In this document: positions 1 to 18,494 of the stretch, one piece after another
Position numbering within the stretch: position 1 is the stretch's first letter
How the letters are laid out: each line of letters opens with the position of its first letter
NCBI GenBank assembly: GCA_963931865.1
Contig: OZ007514.1
Coordinates: 1,790,236-1,854,235, forward strand
Length of the DNA stretch: 64,000 nucleotides
Origin: Axinella damicornis
Lineage: Eukaryota > Porifera > Demospongiae > Axinellida > Axinellidae
Direction: 5' to 3'
Notes under the pieces: generated by a model
The model's database searches: none
The model's input: only the letters and a program-made list of their open reading frames with translations
What the model was told of the DNA's origin: nothing
Program-made: the position numbers and the translations under genes

Positions 1-297
1 TGAGCAGCTGCTAGCTTGAGCACCTGCTAGGCTGAGCACCTGCTAGGCTGAGCAGCTGCTAGCTTGAGCAGCTGCTAGCTTGAGCACCTGCTAGGCTGAG
101 CACCTGCTAGCTTGAGCTGCTGCTAGCTTGAGCACCTGCTAGCTTGGACACCTGCAATTGAGCACCTGCTAGCTTGGACACCTGCAATTGAGCACCTGCT
201 AGGCTGAGCAGCTGCTAGGCTGAGCACCTGCTAGCTTGAGCACCTGTTAGCTTGAGCACCTGCTAGGCTGAGCACCTGCTAGCTTGAGCACCTGCTT
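1..297. repeat. 16-bp minisatellite
   Basis: Tandem copies of a 16-bp unit close to TGAGCACCTGCTAGCT, with CAGCTG/CACCTG and TAGCTT/TAGGCT variants. Two copies carry a TGGACACCTGCAATTG variant near 145-190. The array runs off the left edge of the window, so its full length is unknown. Confidence 0.9.
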
Positions 298-3102
298 CAT
301 GTACTCTGCCACACCTGTCATTTTGGTTTCGTGAAAAACGTTGGAGGGCCTGCATGGTGTCTTTTCTGAGATTGTATTAGTTGCAGCCTGATGACCAGCT
401 GAGACCTGCCCACATAATTGTACTGTCTATCAGAGTGTCAGCATTTTCTATGGAGTGTTTTACCGTGAGTCTGTGCTTTAAACGTTTGTGACTTTGCTGT
501 GATTCCCACGAGAACAGTAAGGCTCATTTTTTGTCCTTCTATAAATTGGCGTCATGCACGTGAGAGAAAACACCAGGCCATTGCATAGCCAGACTCTCCC
601 GCACGGCGAAGACTCTACTGCCCATATACAACTTGTTCTTGCCAGCTATCCAGTGAGCTACGTTGCTTAGCTACAAGCTGGCTAGTTTGTGTACGTGGAA
701 TATGCCACACTTTTAATCCTGGAGATGAGGCTATGTGCTAAGCGCGTATATGTGTATAGCTGGATCAGCTCATGGTCAAGTTTTCCGGAAGGCATCTCTC
801 CGTAAGTAATGGCTGACAGACATAAACCAGGTATATGTAGACATAATAGCCATCTTGTACTTTGATTTTGCTCAAAATTAGTTGTTTGCCTACTCTCACT
901 CTCATCTACTGTCCCATCTTTCTCCCTCCAACCCTCACACACACACACACACACACAGGGGGTACCTTTGGCGTAAGCATAGTGAGCTCGCTCGAGTGAG
1001 CGTACATGTGGGAGATGACAAGGTGAATCTCTTTGGTGCCAAGGCTAGCTGAGGAAACTGACTTTCTCCCTCCCTGACAAATTAGCTATGTCATGCAGAG
1101 TATGAACTTATCATTGGTCAGAAAAACATTATTTTTGTTTACCAGCAGATTTAGAACATTAACGCTGTACATGTATACTGCATGGAAAGTGTTTAATGAT
1201 TAATCTTACACAATCACCACTCTTCTTTGTTTAATTTTCTTCTTCTTTGTTTCATTTTTTTTTGCCATTCTCAACTTCCTCCCAAGACAGAACTAGCTAC
1301 ATCTTTCCTGTGCATGTCCCGAGCTGGGGGTTGGCCATTGGCCAAGTGACTTGCTTGTGTGATCAATGTGGCCACTATTGTAATTTGTAACTGCTGAAAG
1401 TGAAAACAACAGCTACACGTGGTGGACCACAAGAGGACCGACTGCATGTTTGCGGAACGACAGAGTAGCCATTGGAGAGGCTGAAGTCGTCTTCCTTGAT
1501 GGGAAACTGTTTGTAGCGGTTACCATGGGACACCAGAATTTTTGGCCGCTATAGACAGGTTGTTTTATAGCACAACTGGGCCTATAGCAGTAGTGACCGT
1601 AATAGACAGGTGGCTGCCTCTAACAGTGACCACTGGTTCTACTGTACTTGCAGTTGGAGTTAAGATTGTTCCATGCATGATTCCTCAGTACACTGGATGG
1701 AGATAGACCAATGTAGGGTTGATAGTTATAGGCACTCTTTTCTTCCTTTATAAATTTTGATCTGTCATCTCTATCAGTGCATGGAGTCACAAACTCCAGA
1801 GATCGAGCACTGTGCAGTGTGTCCAGTCCATTGTTATAACAACTCTCTGTACGTAGTCTGCCACCCAAATGAGAGCTAGAGCCTGGATATCAAGGGTCTG
1901 TGCAGAACAGATCGAGTCAAAGTCAAAAATTTAGTGCATGCAGACATCCTTTCCATTTCCAGCATCTCAAAAACAATGGTGAGTTGTAGTGGTGACTGTG
2001 CCTTTGCCTGCTGAAACCCCATTGAATATCAAAAAGGTAATGTGTTATGAGCATGTGTATAATATGCTGTTCAGTAATTTAATCAGGATAGGAGATTGGA
2101 CAATAGTCGTTGGGAGAAGACAGTTCAGAAGATTATGATTAGGCTGGGACCACCATTGATCCGTATTGTGGGGGCTTCCCAGATGCCATTAAGGACATGG
2201 GCCATGTTATATTTTGATGGTGATTCTCACAGACGGTGCATGGTGATGTGTGGTGGGCGCACATTTGCAGTGATTGTGATTGAGCAGCAATCAGAGCAAC
2301 TTGAGCTGCTTATCTGGGAGGCCTGTGGTGCTTGCAAACTTGAAATGTAGTGCCTTTGTTCGGACCATTTTGCCATTGGTAGGTTAAGTCATGCTCACGT
2401 GAGGAAACTTACCAGGCTCTCCCTGCTTTTCCGTGCTGTAAGCGACGAAAGGCTGGGCAGGGGCTTGGGAAGAGGCTACTTACTCCACCTCTGGGTGATA
2501 CCAACTATACCAGGTATCGATAGTGCTGATACCAGGTTCCAGGATGGTGGTACCAAGTACTGGAACTGGTCAGTACTGGCCGGGCACGTGCTAGACTTAG
2601 CACCGAGTCCTATAACCTAGGCCTTGTAGAAGAGAAGATCCTACCTGCAGTGCTAATGTAAATGTGCTGGTGTTCCTTAACAAAATTTATCATGATTGTT
2701 GGGATCATTAATGGTGTTCATCTTGAGGTTCATCTTGAGGTATACGTATTGAGTTTGGTATCAGCCAATACCAGTACTAAAAAACGCGTTATACTGGAAG
2801 CGATTTACGCGCTGGATGAAAGTTCTGGGAACAAGACTTGTAGATCGTCCACCTTAATTTCTGGCATACTGACATAATGTTAAAAAATAGTGTGAACTAG
2901 TACCATTGCCAGTAGCACTAAAGCATGATCCACAACGTGATTGTTGAATTGTTAATAGGAAGGAGCTCTACTTCATTGTGTACCACTTTCAAGAGGAATT
3001 TATGAACTGTTCTGGAGGGCTACAACATGAATAATATATCATCTGGTGGGGAATATACACCTGCGTATCAGAACCGTGCTAGCTGATCAACTACAGTGAA
3101 TA
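298..3102. other. Intergenic stretch, no recognised gene
   Basis: I see no gene here. An open frame of 84 codons at 2096-2350 (+) has no family I recognise. A half copy of the foldback family described below lies at about 2392-2481, recognisable by its 'gcttttccgtgctgtaagcgac' type internal segment (positions 2427-2450) and its degenerate GAGGCTA end. A short CA run is at 939-957. The 3' end of the minus-strand gene at 3103-7814 points into this stretch, so its 3' UTR and poly(A) site should lie here, but I could not pick a convincing signal. Confidence 0.5.
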
Positions 3103-3587
3103 TTAAATTATGTCACGAGGGAGGTCAATATCCAGTTCAGAGGGGGAAGAGACTTCGGGCCATGAAGTTCCCTTCTCCACAACTTCGCCATGAGTGTCCA
3201 TTTCATACAGACGCACTGCATACCTGGGGGAGTGAGAGGGAGTGTCGGGTGGGGATGATAGGGAGTGTGGGAGGAGAGGAGTGTGGTAAGAAGAGGGGGA
3301 GTGTGGGGGAGGGAGGAGTGTGGTGTGATAGGAGGAGGGAAGTGGGGAAGGGAGGGGAGGGAGTATAGGGTGAGAGGAGGGGGAGTGTGGTAGGAGGGAA
3401 GGAGTGTAGGGTGGGGAGTGTGGAGGTGGGGGTGAGAGGAGGAGGGAGTGTGGGGTGAGAGGAGGGAGGGAGGGTGGGGTGTGTAAGTGTGGGATGGGGA
3501 TAGGAAGGAGGGTGGGGTTGTGGGAAGGTGACTGGTGGGAATGATGCAGGAGCGGAGGGAGTGTGTGTGGTATGATGTGTGATGCAC

Positions 3588-3629
<42 letters not shown>

Positions 3630-6600
3630 CTGCTTTACCCGTTGGCCATTGGCTCTTGGAAGGTGAATCTCCTTAACAGCTTTGGTCGGAAGGGGCGTCT
3701 CCTTTTTTGACTGGGAGACATTGCTGGCCGAGGCTGAGGGAAGACATGATGTAATCAGTGGGTGATGTAATATGATGTAACACAGTCAGTTGATGATGTA
3801 ATATGATGTCATCAGTGGGACAGCAAGCTGAATCCATGGTGATTTAGCAAAGTTGACATTCCAAAAGAGACGATTTATAGGGTGTACTAGAAGTTATAAA
3901 CTACTCCAGACCAGATCAGAGGTGGATGACGGACTTGTTAGGATTCAAAAGGTGGATGGAACACAACTTACCCCAGGTGTACTCTCAGATGCTTTGCTCT
4001 TTCTCAAAGCAATTAAAATTGCATTGAACAAGTCACTCCATGACATTCTGTAGGCTATACACAGACAGTGGCCCTAAACAAGAAATACATAAAATGTAAA
4101 AAAAAAACTCTCTCCTTTTCTCTCCCTTCTTTTCTTCCCTCCTCTTTTCCACCCCCTCCTCTTTTCCACCCTCTCCTCTCCACCACCCTCTCCCTCCTCT
4201 CCCACTTTATTCTGTCTCACCCTTCATCCTTCCCTCCATCTCCTGTCCCATTTCTGCCAAAAACGTACCAATGAACCAAAATTGGTATTGGGAATAGACT
4301 TGGAAGAGAAAGTTGAACTAGGTATATATGGGTATGTGAATGAGATATGAAGCTGGGAATTGTGACATTGTCTCGGGTGTATTAAGTGCTGGATCAATCT
4401 AATGCACGTTACACGGAGAATGTGCGGAAATAATTGCTAGTGTGCGGAAATAATTATTTAGTGTACGGAGAAAGATAATGGCGGTCTAACAAAACAAGCA
4501 GAGTATAGTCTACTAGTGTGTCTCTCTGGATGATAGTTGTAGCTTCGCTTTGTGATAGTTGTAGCCTATACCTTTGGTAGTTGCTTGTGTGACTCCGTGG
4601 TGCCGCTCCTGTGTGGATTTCGAACGGCAGTATATGCTTGAACTTCAGACTGTATGCTGCCGATCGTGTACATGGAAAGTGTTGGAGCGAAGGCGGAGAT
4701 GAAAACGCGCCTGTATTGTAGCGTTATGTGGCGCAAGAGAAGCTCCAAGGAACACTGAACTAGAATTCGACGGGGGACTTGTCAGTCTATTGTCATTACT
4801 GAAATAACGGTCAAAACACTTTGTTTACAATGGCTCTGGGCTGACGTGGAGGCAGACTTTCGGATTTTTTCGCTGTTTGGTAAGGCTTACCCGCGTCCCC
4901 CGCCGGTTTATGAACAACCCCCACAGGCCTAACCTACGTACGAAATTTGAGGCCCGAGCTCTGGCGTCTTAGTCTCCGCCTCAGGCAGTATATGTCCCTG
5001 AAGGGTGTGCGCTGACACGCCTGTAGAACCGGATGTGGGCGGAGCCAGGGGGCGGGACTTACTGGTAAACAACAACAAAAGGTGCACCTGTTCAATAAAC
5101 ATAAGTATATTGGAACTGAACCAAGACACCTGGATGTACACAGTTACAAATACAGTGTATGATAGCATTGCTATTAGGCTAATCCATTCCTTAATGCAGG
5201 TGAGGTGATCAGCATAAAATGAGCTTTCAAATGATGTCCTTAGAGTGGTTTTTAGTCTCGGTCACATTTTTGGCAAAATCGCACTCGACCAAAGGCTATA
5301 ATCCATGGTTTTTCATGATTTTGGGTCAAAATTCAACCGACAGCAAAATGGACATCATCGGAATGCTCTATTCAAGCTGATCACAATGGTGCAAATCCCA
5401 GCTTCGTATCTCATCCCTAGCCCAAGATACCCAGCATATTAGTCTACATGCATAGCCTCGTTCCCAGGCCTTCTACACCACAAACTTTTGATCACTTATT
5501 GCATACTGTCAAAAACTGGAGGTGTAGAAGGCTTGAGAACGAGGCTATGCATGCAGGACGCCCTCCACAACAAGTGGTAGCTTGTGTACACGTACGCACC
5601 AAACAAGACAAGACTTCATCTTTTGCTTACACTAACCTTAGTCCATCCAGGATTCTGTTCATTGAAAAACCTGATGTGTGGATTTTTCAGATCTTGCTCA
5701 GAGATCACGGCAACATAATCCTTCAAATAACTGATTTCACGTTCCAGCACAAACGTCTCTGGATTGTACACTTCATCTGGCAGTCTGACACTCTCGGCGA
5801 ATTCCTCGAGCAGGTCTTTATAGAACTCTGGGGTTTCCTTATTGTAGCGCGGGTAGAATTCCTGGAATTTTGTAGCAACCATGTAACTCTTGTAGCTGAA
5901 AGATTTGCCTACAATGTACATTGGAGTTCTGGGGTGCAGGATTAGCTCTAGAGAAAATGAAATAGATATACCGATAGTTATGATATCCAATGATATACTG
6001 TATCCATTAGTATGGTAAAAGTATACTATGGTATACAAAGAATGTGCTAATAGTATACAATGGTGCACTGAACATGATTCCTAGATTACCTTTCATACAG
6101 AGGTAGGCAGGTATAAGGTAGAGCCAAATTCCTCCTCTGTAATAGTTCTTGAACACAGCAAGACCCAGCTACATACGCAAATCAAGAGAGACAGTCAAGG
6201 TAGACAGACAGCTATATAGAAATGCCATAGCCTCCTATTTATATTTGCCATAATTCAAGAGTGCATGATGACATCATCGTCATGACGCAATGATGTCATC
6301 ATGCACTCTTGATGTCTTACATCTGGCGATCACACGGATTGACCGCATGTGCACATACCTTCATTATAGTGTATTTCTCCTTGCGTTCGATTCCCATGAG
6401 CATGACACCACGCAGAGACCCGTCCACCCTCTCCCGACAGAGCATGATGTGCGTGTACGTCAGCAGCACTCGGTGTAACGTCTGCACCTTCCTGGATGGA
6501 ATAGTTTACTGAGATATACAGAATGTCTGCACCTTCCTGGATGGAATAGTTTACTGAGATAAACAGAATGTCTGCACCTTACCGTATATCGGGAAATTTC

Positions 6601-7814
6601 AGTGTTAAAAAAAGTATAGTGCCATCCTGCCTATTCCCATTTTGCCTACTAATCATGCCATTCTGCCTACTCAACATAATTGGTTGAAGCAGAAACTAGC
6701 AATTTAAGTACTAGCCAATTACAGTCTATCTACTAGTATCTAGGACAACAGCGTACATGCCACACGCATAATAGTCTGTGGCACTCACGATGATATAGTG
6801 CTGTCCATAGAGTCCGACAAGAAGTTGAAAATCTCATTAACAGAGACCTGCCAGGAAATGGATTGAGAATGGGTCATGTGTGTGTGTGTGTGTGTGAGAG
6901 AGAGAGTGAGTGTGTGTGTGTGTGTGTGCATATGTGTTCTGTGTTTGCGTAGCTTCATTTCCAGGCTTCTCCCCAGCCCTTTGTCGCATACCAAAGCTGC
7001 ATGGGGAGGAGCCTGGGCACGAAGCTATGTATGTCATACATGCGTGCTTTGCAGTGCGTGGACCATACCTCATCCATGTATTGTGGGTCGCACAAGTACG
7101 CATGCAATCTTAGGTTTTTCTTCATTGACTGAGCTCTGGCCCTGCACAAAGTTGAAAATTCGAGATACAACATTACACAATGATCGAGGAACTCAAACTA
7201 TGATATCTAATTAACTAGGAATACGTATCCGCTTCATGCCTCGCTTGCAACGCATGTGTACATGTGACCTGACCATGTGCTTGCGAAATAATACATGATC
7301 TAGCTATGAGAGTGTGGAGCTGAGATAGAGATGTCAATTACGCTCGAGCTCACTGTTCGACTCCACAGTGACTCAAGTATACTTGTGTATGAGTAGACCA
7401 TTGCCCGATGACATGATGACATCATGGCCGTGCTGGACCATGATGACATCATGACTGTGCTAGACCATGATGACATCATGACATCATGGCCGTGCTAGAC
7501 CAACAACTTACGCTCCCAATGCCACGCTGCACAGCACAAACACTTCACTGAACACCTATAATGGAAGCAGATCATGTGATTAGATCAAACACTGACCAAT
7601 CAGAGGGCCACATTTTACATCTACCAAGGAAGTGCAACCCTTATAATTACTATTCAATTGCATGAGCAAGTCCATATATGCACAACCACAAGTGCAAACA
7701 GGACAATCTGCAGTCGACTTCACCACTCTCCTGTTGGCACCAGCTTTCAAGCCGTGCATGACTTACTGCCTTGGGATTACGCACAATCACTGACACAACA
7801 CCATCAGCCGCCAT
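3103..7814 (-). CDS. Unrecognised conserved-looking protein, 11 exons, 349 residues
   Basis: The minus-strand exons, in order, are 7767-7814, 7512-7555, 7069-7141, 6789-6847, 6359-6491, 6090-6168, 5637-5947, 4942-4997, 3972-4002, 3639-3733 and 3103-3223. All introns are GT..AG, the phases agree throughout and the sum is 1050 nt, which is 349 codons plus stop. The start MAADGVVS follows 'aag'; in-frame ATGs lie a few codons upstream. I do not recognise the family. A hydrophobic stretch near residues 15-32 (FVLCSVALGA) and another near 125-143 (GGIWLYLIPAYL) could be membrane segments. The middle is rich in Tyr and charge, with a YPRYNKETPEFYKDLLEEF block and an NPGWTK block. The C-terminus is basic (KRRRPFRPKLLRR), then acidic. 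Exons 1-7 are strongly supported by phase and composition. Exon 8 and the 31-nt exon 9 (unusual GAG acceptor) are less certain. Confidence 0.72.
3224..3627. repeat. Purine-rich tract and (TG)n
   Basis: A GGGAG-rich purine run (about 3224-3550) is followed by (TG)n at 3590-3627. On the minus strand the purine run is a long polypyrimidine tract directly before the acceptor of the last exon of the unrecognised gene. Confidence 0.85.
5210..5440 (-). repeat. Inverted copy of the 55-58 kb long repeat
   Basis: Reverse-complement match to the repeat at 55130-58210. It shares the blocks 'agctttcaaatgatgtcc', 'ccatggtttttcatgatttt', 'gctgatcacaatgg' and 'cccagcttcgtatctcat'. It lies in intron 7 of the unrecognised gene. 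Confidence 0.8.
5453..5547. mobile_element. Foldback element, TAGCCTCG...CGAGGCTA family
   Basis: The outer arms are TAGCCTCGTTCCCAGGCC and a near-complement ending GAACGAGGCTA; the inner arms contain 'ttctacacc' and 'ggtgtagaa'. No clear target duplication is visible. Intronic. Confidence 0.75.
6256..6311. repeat. Inverted repeat with TGATGACATCAT arms
   Basis: 22-bp arms CAAGAGTGCATGATGACATC... and its complement flank a 12-bp loop. It lies in the intron between exons 5 and 6 of the unrecognised gene. Related ATGATGTCATCAT motifs recur at 7408-7490 and 14080-14165. Confidence 0.75.
6481..6579. repeat. 45-bp tandem duplication spanning a splice acceptor
   Basis: A 45-bp unit starting TCTGCACCTTCCTGGATGG is present at 6481 and 6526, with a partial third copy at 6571. 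Read on the minus strand it contains the acceptor and first bases of exon 5 of the unrecognised gene, so an identical decoy acceptor lies 45 nt upstream. Confidence 0.85.
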
Positions 7815-8250
7815 CTTCAACATGTGCATGTGCAAAACATTCTATTGTGCATGTTCTGATAATATCGCTGACAGGGATAAGCGGTGATAATGATAATAGT
7901 CACGTATGCGGCTAAAATTCGAGTGGGAGACAGCCTGGGAATGAGGCTACATGCCACCACACCTTATACACATGGTGCATACTGTTCCAACACACCCAGC
8001 GTTCTGCTGCTTCTGAGTGCGAGTGGCAGGTACGTTGTCTCACTGGTATGGCTGTCCCTAGCCCTAGGGCTGTGGACTGGAGGTTTTGTTCAGTGTTTGT
8101 ATTGTTCGGTATGTGGGTGAAAAGCATCGTTAAGGTAAGGCCCCTCCCCCCATAGTCACTCACGTCATACAATCTCTCTGCTGTAATATATTTTGCATGC
8201 TGTAAGCGATCAAAAACTGGGGATGGAAATGGCTTGGGAATGAGGCTATA

Positions 8251-8825
8251 GGTTCTGGCAGGAGCGCATGAGGAAGCGAGCGGAAGGAAGGGAGGAGCAT
8301 GAAACGACCACGCAAAAGATTAAAAATTGAAAACTTCCCCACGGTAGTCCCATTACTATTTTTAGCTCGCACGTGTATCGTTGTTTTTCTGTGATGCCAT
8401 TGTATTGACTACAGCGACGGGCCAAATCTCGATGGGAGAGAGAGAAGATAGTGTCCGTAAGTGTCACGGGATGTTTCCCAGCAGTCATGAACTCCAGAAA
8501 AGCACAAGGGGCGGTTCTTTCCACTAGTCGAGACTCGAGACGCCCGCTTGACTGTGAGGAGCGGCTCGATCGACTGCATCGTCATACAGCACTTTGTCGA
8601 GGTCTGTCACTACCAGTATGTCATTCCCCGGCCTCGCTGGAGTCTTGATACTGGCTTTTTCTCTGTCTTCTAGAGTCGTCATCCTTGAGTCTCCGTACAC
8701 GTGCAAGCTAAAAATAGTAACGGGACTACCGTGGGAGCGTTTTCAATTTTTAATCTTTTGCGTGGTCATTTCACGCTCCTCCCTTCCTTCCGCTCGCTTC
8801 CTCATTATGCGCTCCTGGTTCTGGT
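8251..8825. mobile_element. Foldback element with about 128-bp arms
   Basis: The left arm 8251-8377 and right arm 8696-8825 are near-perfect reverse complements, sharing 'aggaagcgagcggaaggaag' and 'attaaaaattgaaaac' against their complements. The roughly 320-bp centre is unique. Its minus strand is open from 8706 to 8524, with a protein-like stretch containing ILVVTDLDKVLYDDAV. I do not recognise the family. It could be a deleted transposon or a captured gene fragment between inverted arms. Confidence 0.75.
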
Positions 8826-9018
8826 CACTTGATCAACAAACGAACAACGTCGCACTGCAACCTTAATCTACTCGGGTGTCCTCAGTTCACCAAGTTCCTA
8901 ATTACTGGGACAGTTATCAGAGTCGACACCTTCCATTTATGGAAGGTCAGAGCTCAGAGCCTTCTGTATAAGGAGGCGTTGAGCTCTGAGTAGTTGTAAG
9001 AACATTCTTAGTAGGGAA

Positions 9019-9529
9019 TTAACTCTTTACCAACCACAGATTCTGGAGGTCAGTTTTATAGCTTGTAATCTACTTAAACATACCCTAGATAAGGTTCCCA
9101 TCGGTTTTCACGCTCAAAACTTCACACAGAACTGCACACAGCCATGCTTTCCCCATTCGTGATTCTGACCACACCCACTCGTTAACGTGTATGCGATCAA
9201 GATGCTCGGGCGACGGTAAATCGCTCTAGCACAAAAATCAGCCTTGAACACTGGAATTCGAGGCTCTGCAAGGTGAGACCACTGTTTTCTAGGCCCATTT
9301 ATGCTTAAAACCCAAGAAATGGCCTACCCGGCTCCAACCAAGGGCTGTTCAAAGCTGAGCCCAGAAACGGCCATGCTGTTTGCACCCTTCGGGTGCACCC
9401 ACCCACCTCCCCCTGCCCCGCCCTCTCTGCTGGCGCAGAGCCTATCTCTCAAGGACATTGCCGGATGTGACATCATGAAGGTGAAAGTCTCATGACGGGT
9501 TTTGCAGTCATTGGTTGGTAAAGGGTTAA
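9019..9529. mobile_element. TTAA-flanked MITE (piggyBac type), about 510 bp
   Basis: The ends are TTAACTCTTTACCAACCA and TGGTTGGTAAAGGGTTAA, an inverted pair bounded by TTAA. A related element with shared interior (blocks 'gccatgctgtttgcaccctt', 'ggcgcagagcctatctc', 'gccggatgtgacatcatgaa') is at 46161-46670, and a short one with the same ends at 51878-52026. TTAA duplication is the piggyBac hallmark. No transposase is encoded. Confidence 0.8.
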
Positions 9530-10418
9530 AGCCTTACCATAGGCGGAGGGAGAGGGAGAGGGAAAAATAGTCTGGACACTATCGACAGCTTTCTGTGCCA
9601 GACGCAGGAGTGTAGGAGGTTGAATCTGATTGGATGTTCAAATCTGATTGCTGATCATGCCTGTGACTTCTGCACACCAGGGCTCATTACGGTAGTGGAA
9701 ACGGCAACTGTGACAGCTAGGCTAATAGCTTATGCAGCTTCTCTGGTATCCCGAACCAATCGCGGCAGACTAGCCTCCCGGTACCCATTGAACAAAAACA
9801 GATGGCACCCGGATACAATTGTGAGATGACTCCTCTCAATCTGTGCCCAGCGGGCTCACTCTAGCTCTGAAGATGCCTTCTGTCATGACAATTCGGCAGA
9901 GACTAGGCGCAAGCTACACAAGCAGATCGACGCCATGGTCATGAGCCGAGTACGATGACATGTGTGACCTATAATGTTTAGCACAATGATATCGTGGCAC
10001 CGGAAGCTGGTCATAAAATATTTTCTCTTCCGTTCTACAGCTGGCCCGCGAGAATAACTTCGTGTAGACTACACTGTCATTATGATCATGACTTTTAATT
10101 CACGACTTAACCATATTGTCCAGAGACTCCCAATGGTTGCAGAGTTTGAGCATTAGAACATTCCAGTACGTCTTCCCTAGCTGTGAATAACGCCACACAC
10201 GTGTCTGTCAATAGGAGTCAGCTGTACGCATGAGCTGGGGCATGTCACATGTACTAGTGGGTGGACGTAATCGGAGTCTGCGCTGAAGTATCCATGATCA
10301 AAGTCAGAGTATGCAAGGATGACGAGTCCACGAAGTGAGAGTATGCAAGGGATGATCGAGACATCATTCCGAAAAGTGAGTTTGCCCAACCAGGAGTGCC
10401 ATTGCCACTCGATACCTC

Positions 10419-10716
10419 AAGGGGGGGTCACTCCCATAGACTCTATAGTCACAGCTGCGACCGCAGTCGGTCAATGGTCAACGGTCAAAGCCGCCCAAAC
10501 GGGTGCAGTCAATGGTCAAAGCGGCTCAAAAGTACAGTCAAAAACGCGCGCCGCCCTATTTATGGTGACGTGCAGGCAAGTATTACAAGGGCAAATAGCT
10601 GATCGGTCAAAGGTCAATGGACGAAAATCGGCATGGTCAACGGTCAAAACTCCAAAAACAGCGGTCAAAGCTTTGACCCGCGGTCGCAGCTGTGACTATA
10701 GGAGTGACCCCCCCTT
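10419..10716. mobile_element. 298-bp terminal-inverted-repeat element with GGTCAA repeats
   Basis: The left end is AAGGGGGGGTCACTCCCATA and the right end its near-complement ending GGAGTGACCCCCCCTT. The arms continue through TATAGTCACAGCTGCGACCG. The interior carries many 'ggtcaatggtcaa/cggtcaaag' direct motifs. No coding capacity is recognised. A 'gatacct' motif lies just outside both ends. Confidence 0.8.
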
Positions 10717-11608
10717 GCAATTGATACCTTCTCATACAATGTACAGAATAATCAAGCAAAGTGGTCCAAAGTTTCTAGACCTCTTTTTCCCTGTGCGGTC
10801 ATGTGAGTCGATCCGAGCTGGGGAAGATTCGAAGGGCTAGTCTGCTAGACTAGTATGACATTGTACTTCCTGCCGGACCAATTTTTTTGAACCCTGATTT
10901 CAAAATCAGCGTGGGAAAAAAATGATCACTATTTGTAGTTTTGAGATTATTTCGTGTCAACAATACCGTACCTCGGTATTATTATTATTACCGAACAGCT
11001 AGGGCGGCCAAAATATAATACCGCCTGGGCCGGCGCCCAACGTGCAACCTCCCCTATACACCAAGCATACTTACCCAGAAAAAACGCTTGGTTAGTCGGA
11101 AGAGCTGCAGTGAGATCCAGGCCACCAACAATGACCCCACAAGGTACAACATCTTTACCGTGAACGCGTCCATCACCACAAGATTTTTTTTGGCTGCGTA
11201 TACAAACCCGCCTCACGTTGGTGATCTGGAATGCATGAACTCATAGAAGTTAATTAACCAGCAATTTAAAGTCCTACACTTCCTGTCTAGGTACAGAATA
11301 CAGCCCTCTGATTGGACCAACTATGAAAACTTGTTGCAAAGCATGTACATGAATGTATACAAACAAAGAGATTGTTTTTGGTGTCAACGAACCATCAAAA
11401 GCGCCTGCACCGGTGGCAAATACAACAAACGCACTACACAAAAATATTAAAAACAGTAAGAAATGGAGGAAGACGAGTATGCACATCGATCTGGTATTGA
11501 AGGAGGGTGGTAATTTTTCACAACAATATAAAAATAATATTATCAGTGGGAACTAAACAAGCGCCTATAGCACATACACACAAGGTATATATACAATTAT
11601 TCTTTCTG

Positions 11609-17759
<6,151 letters not shown>

Positions 17760-18494
17760 TTCTCTGGCTTCGATCGATTCCTGGGGAACAAGACAGAACG
17801 ATGCAAGCACGGTACTCATGAGCTTCCAAAGGCTCTGGCAGCCCCAGAGGACTGGTGGCTTTATACTCCAACAAGAATCAGGGAAATTTTGACTTCTGTT
17901 TTGAAAGTGATTACACTTTTGTGCTATATACTGCAGTGTTATCATAAATTGAAAGCACAGGTTTTGCACAAACTCATATCGAAATTAGAGGATTTCACAA
18001 CTGCTAAATCAACAGTTTACCAAACCTTTTGTAAACTTCCAGGAAAATTCAATTTCAAAATGCACTTCTGGAATAATAAACAATCAACAGCATTCGGCTA
18101 ACCTTAATAACTAGTAATAACTAGCAAAGTCAATCAAAATATAGCCGAATATTGCCTATTAACTTAAGCATCACATGCAATCCTTACGTACCATAAGAAA
18201 GGCAAGGTCTTCAACCCAAACACTCAGCACCAACTAACACAGTTTAGACGATATTCGGCTAAGGTAAGTGACTATTAATAACTAGCAATTTAAGGTCTCA
18301 CAGTTCCTGTTGAGGTGATGAATGCTGGTTTCTGACTGGTCAAAACTTAGCGGAATATCGTCTTCTGGCATGCATGCACACATACGTACAGATTAACGCA
18401 CTAACTGAATCATTCCACAGATGTTCGACTCTTTTATACCCAAACCCACCTGATACACACCCCTGTCAAATGCCAAATAAGGACATATCTTACA

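Larger units (their letters stand above)
7815..11608. other. Intergenic stretch with transposon relics
   Basis: No gene is recognised. The stretch holds the 5' flank of the minus gene ending at 7814, half copies of the TAGCCTCG foldback family (about 7905-7967 and 8195-8250), the large foldback element at 8251-8825, a TTAA-flanked element at 9019-9529 and a terminal-inverted-repeat element at 10419-10716. From 10717 to 11608 I see only short unassigned ORFs and A/T-rich DNA downstream of the IRF gene. Confidence 0.5.

Noticed and set aside
2096..2350. 84-codon plus ORF as a gene
   Set aside because: No recognised family, no supported splice partners and no promoter evidence. Possibly transposon-derived.
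3849..4053. 66-codon plus ORF as a gene
   Set aside because: It overlaps a minus-strand exon needed for phase and has no recognised family.
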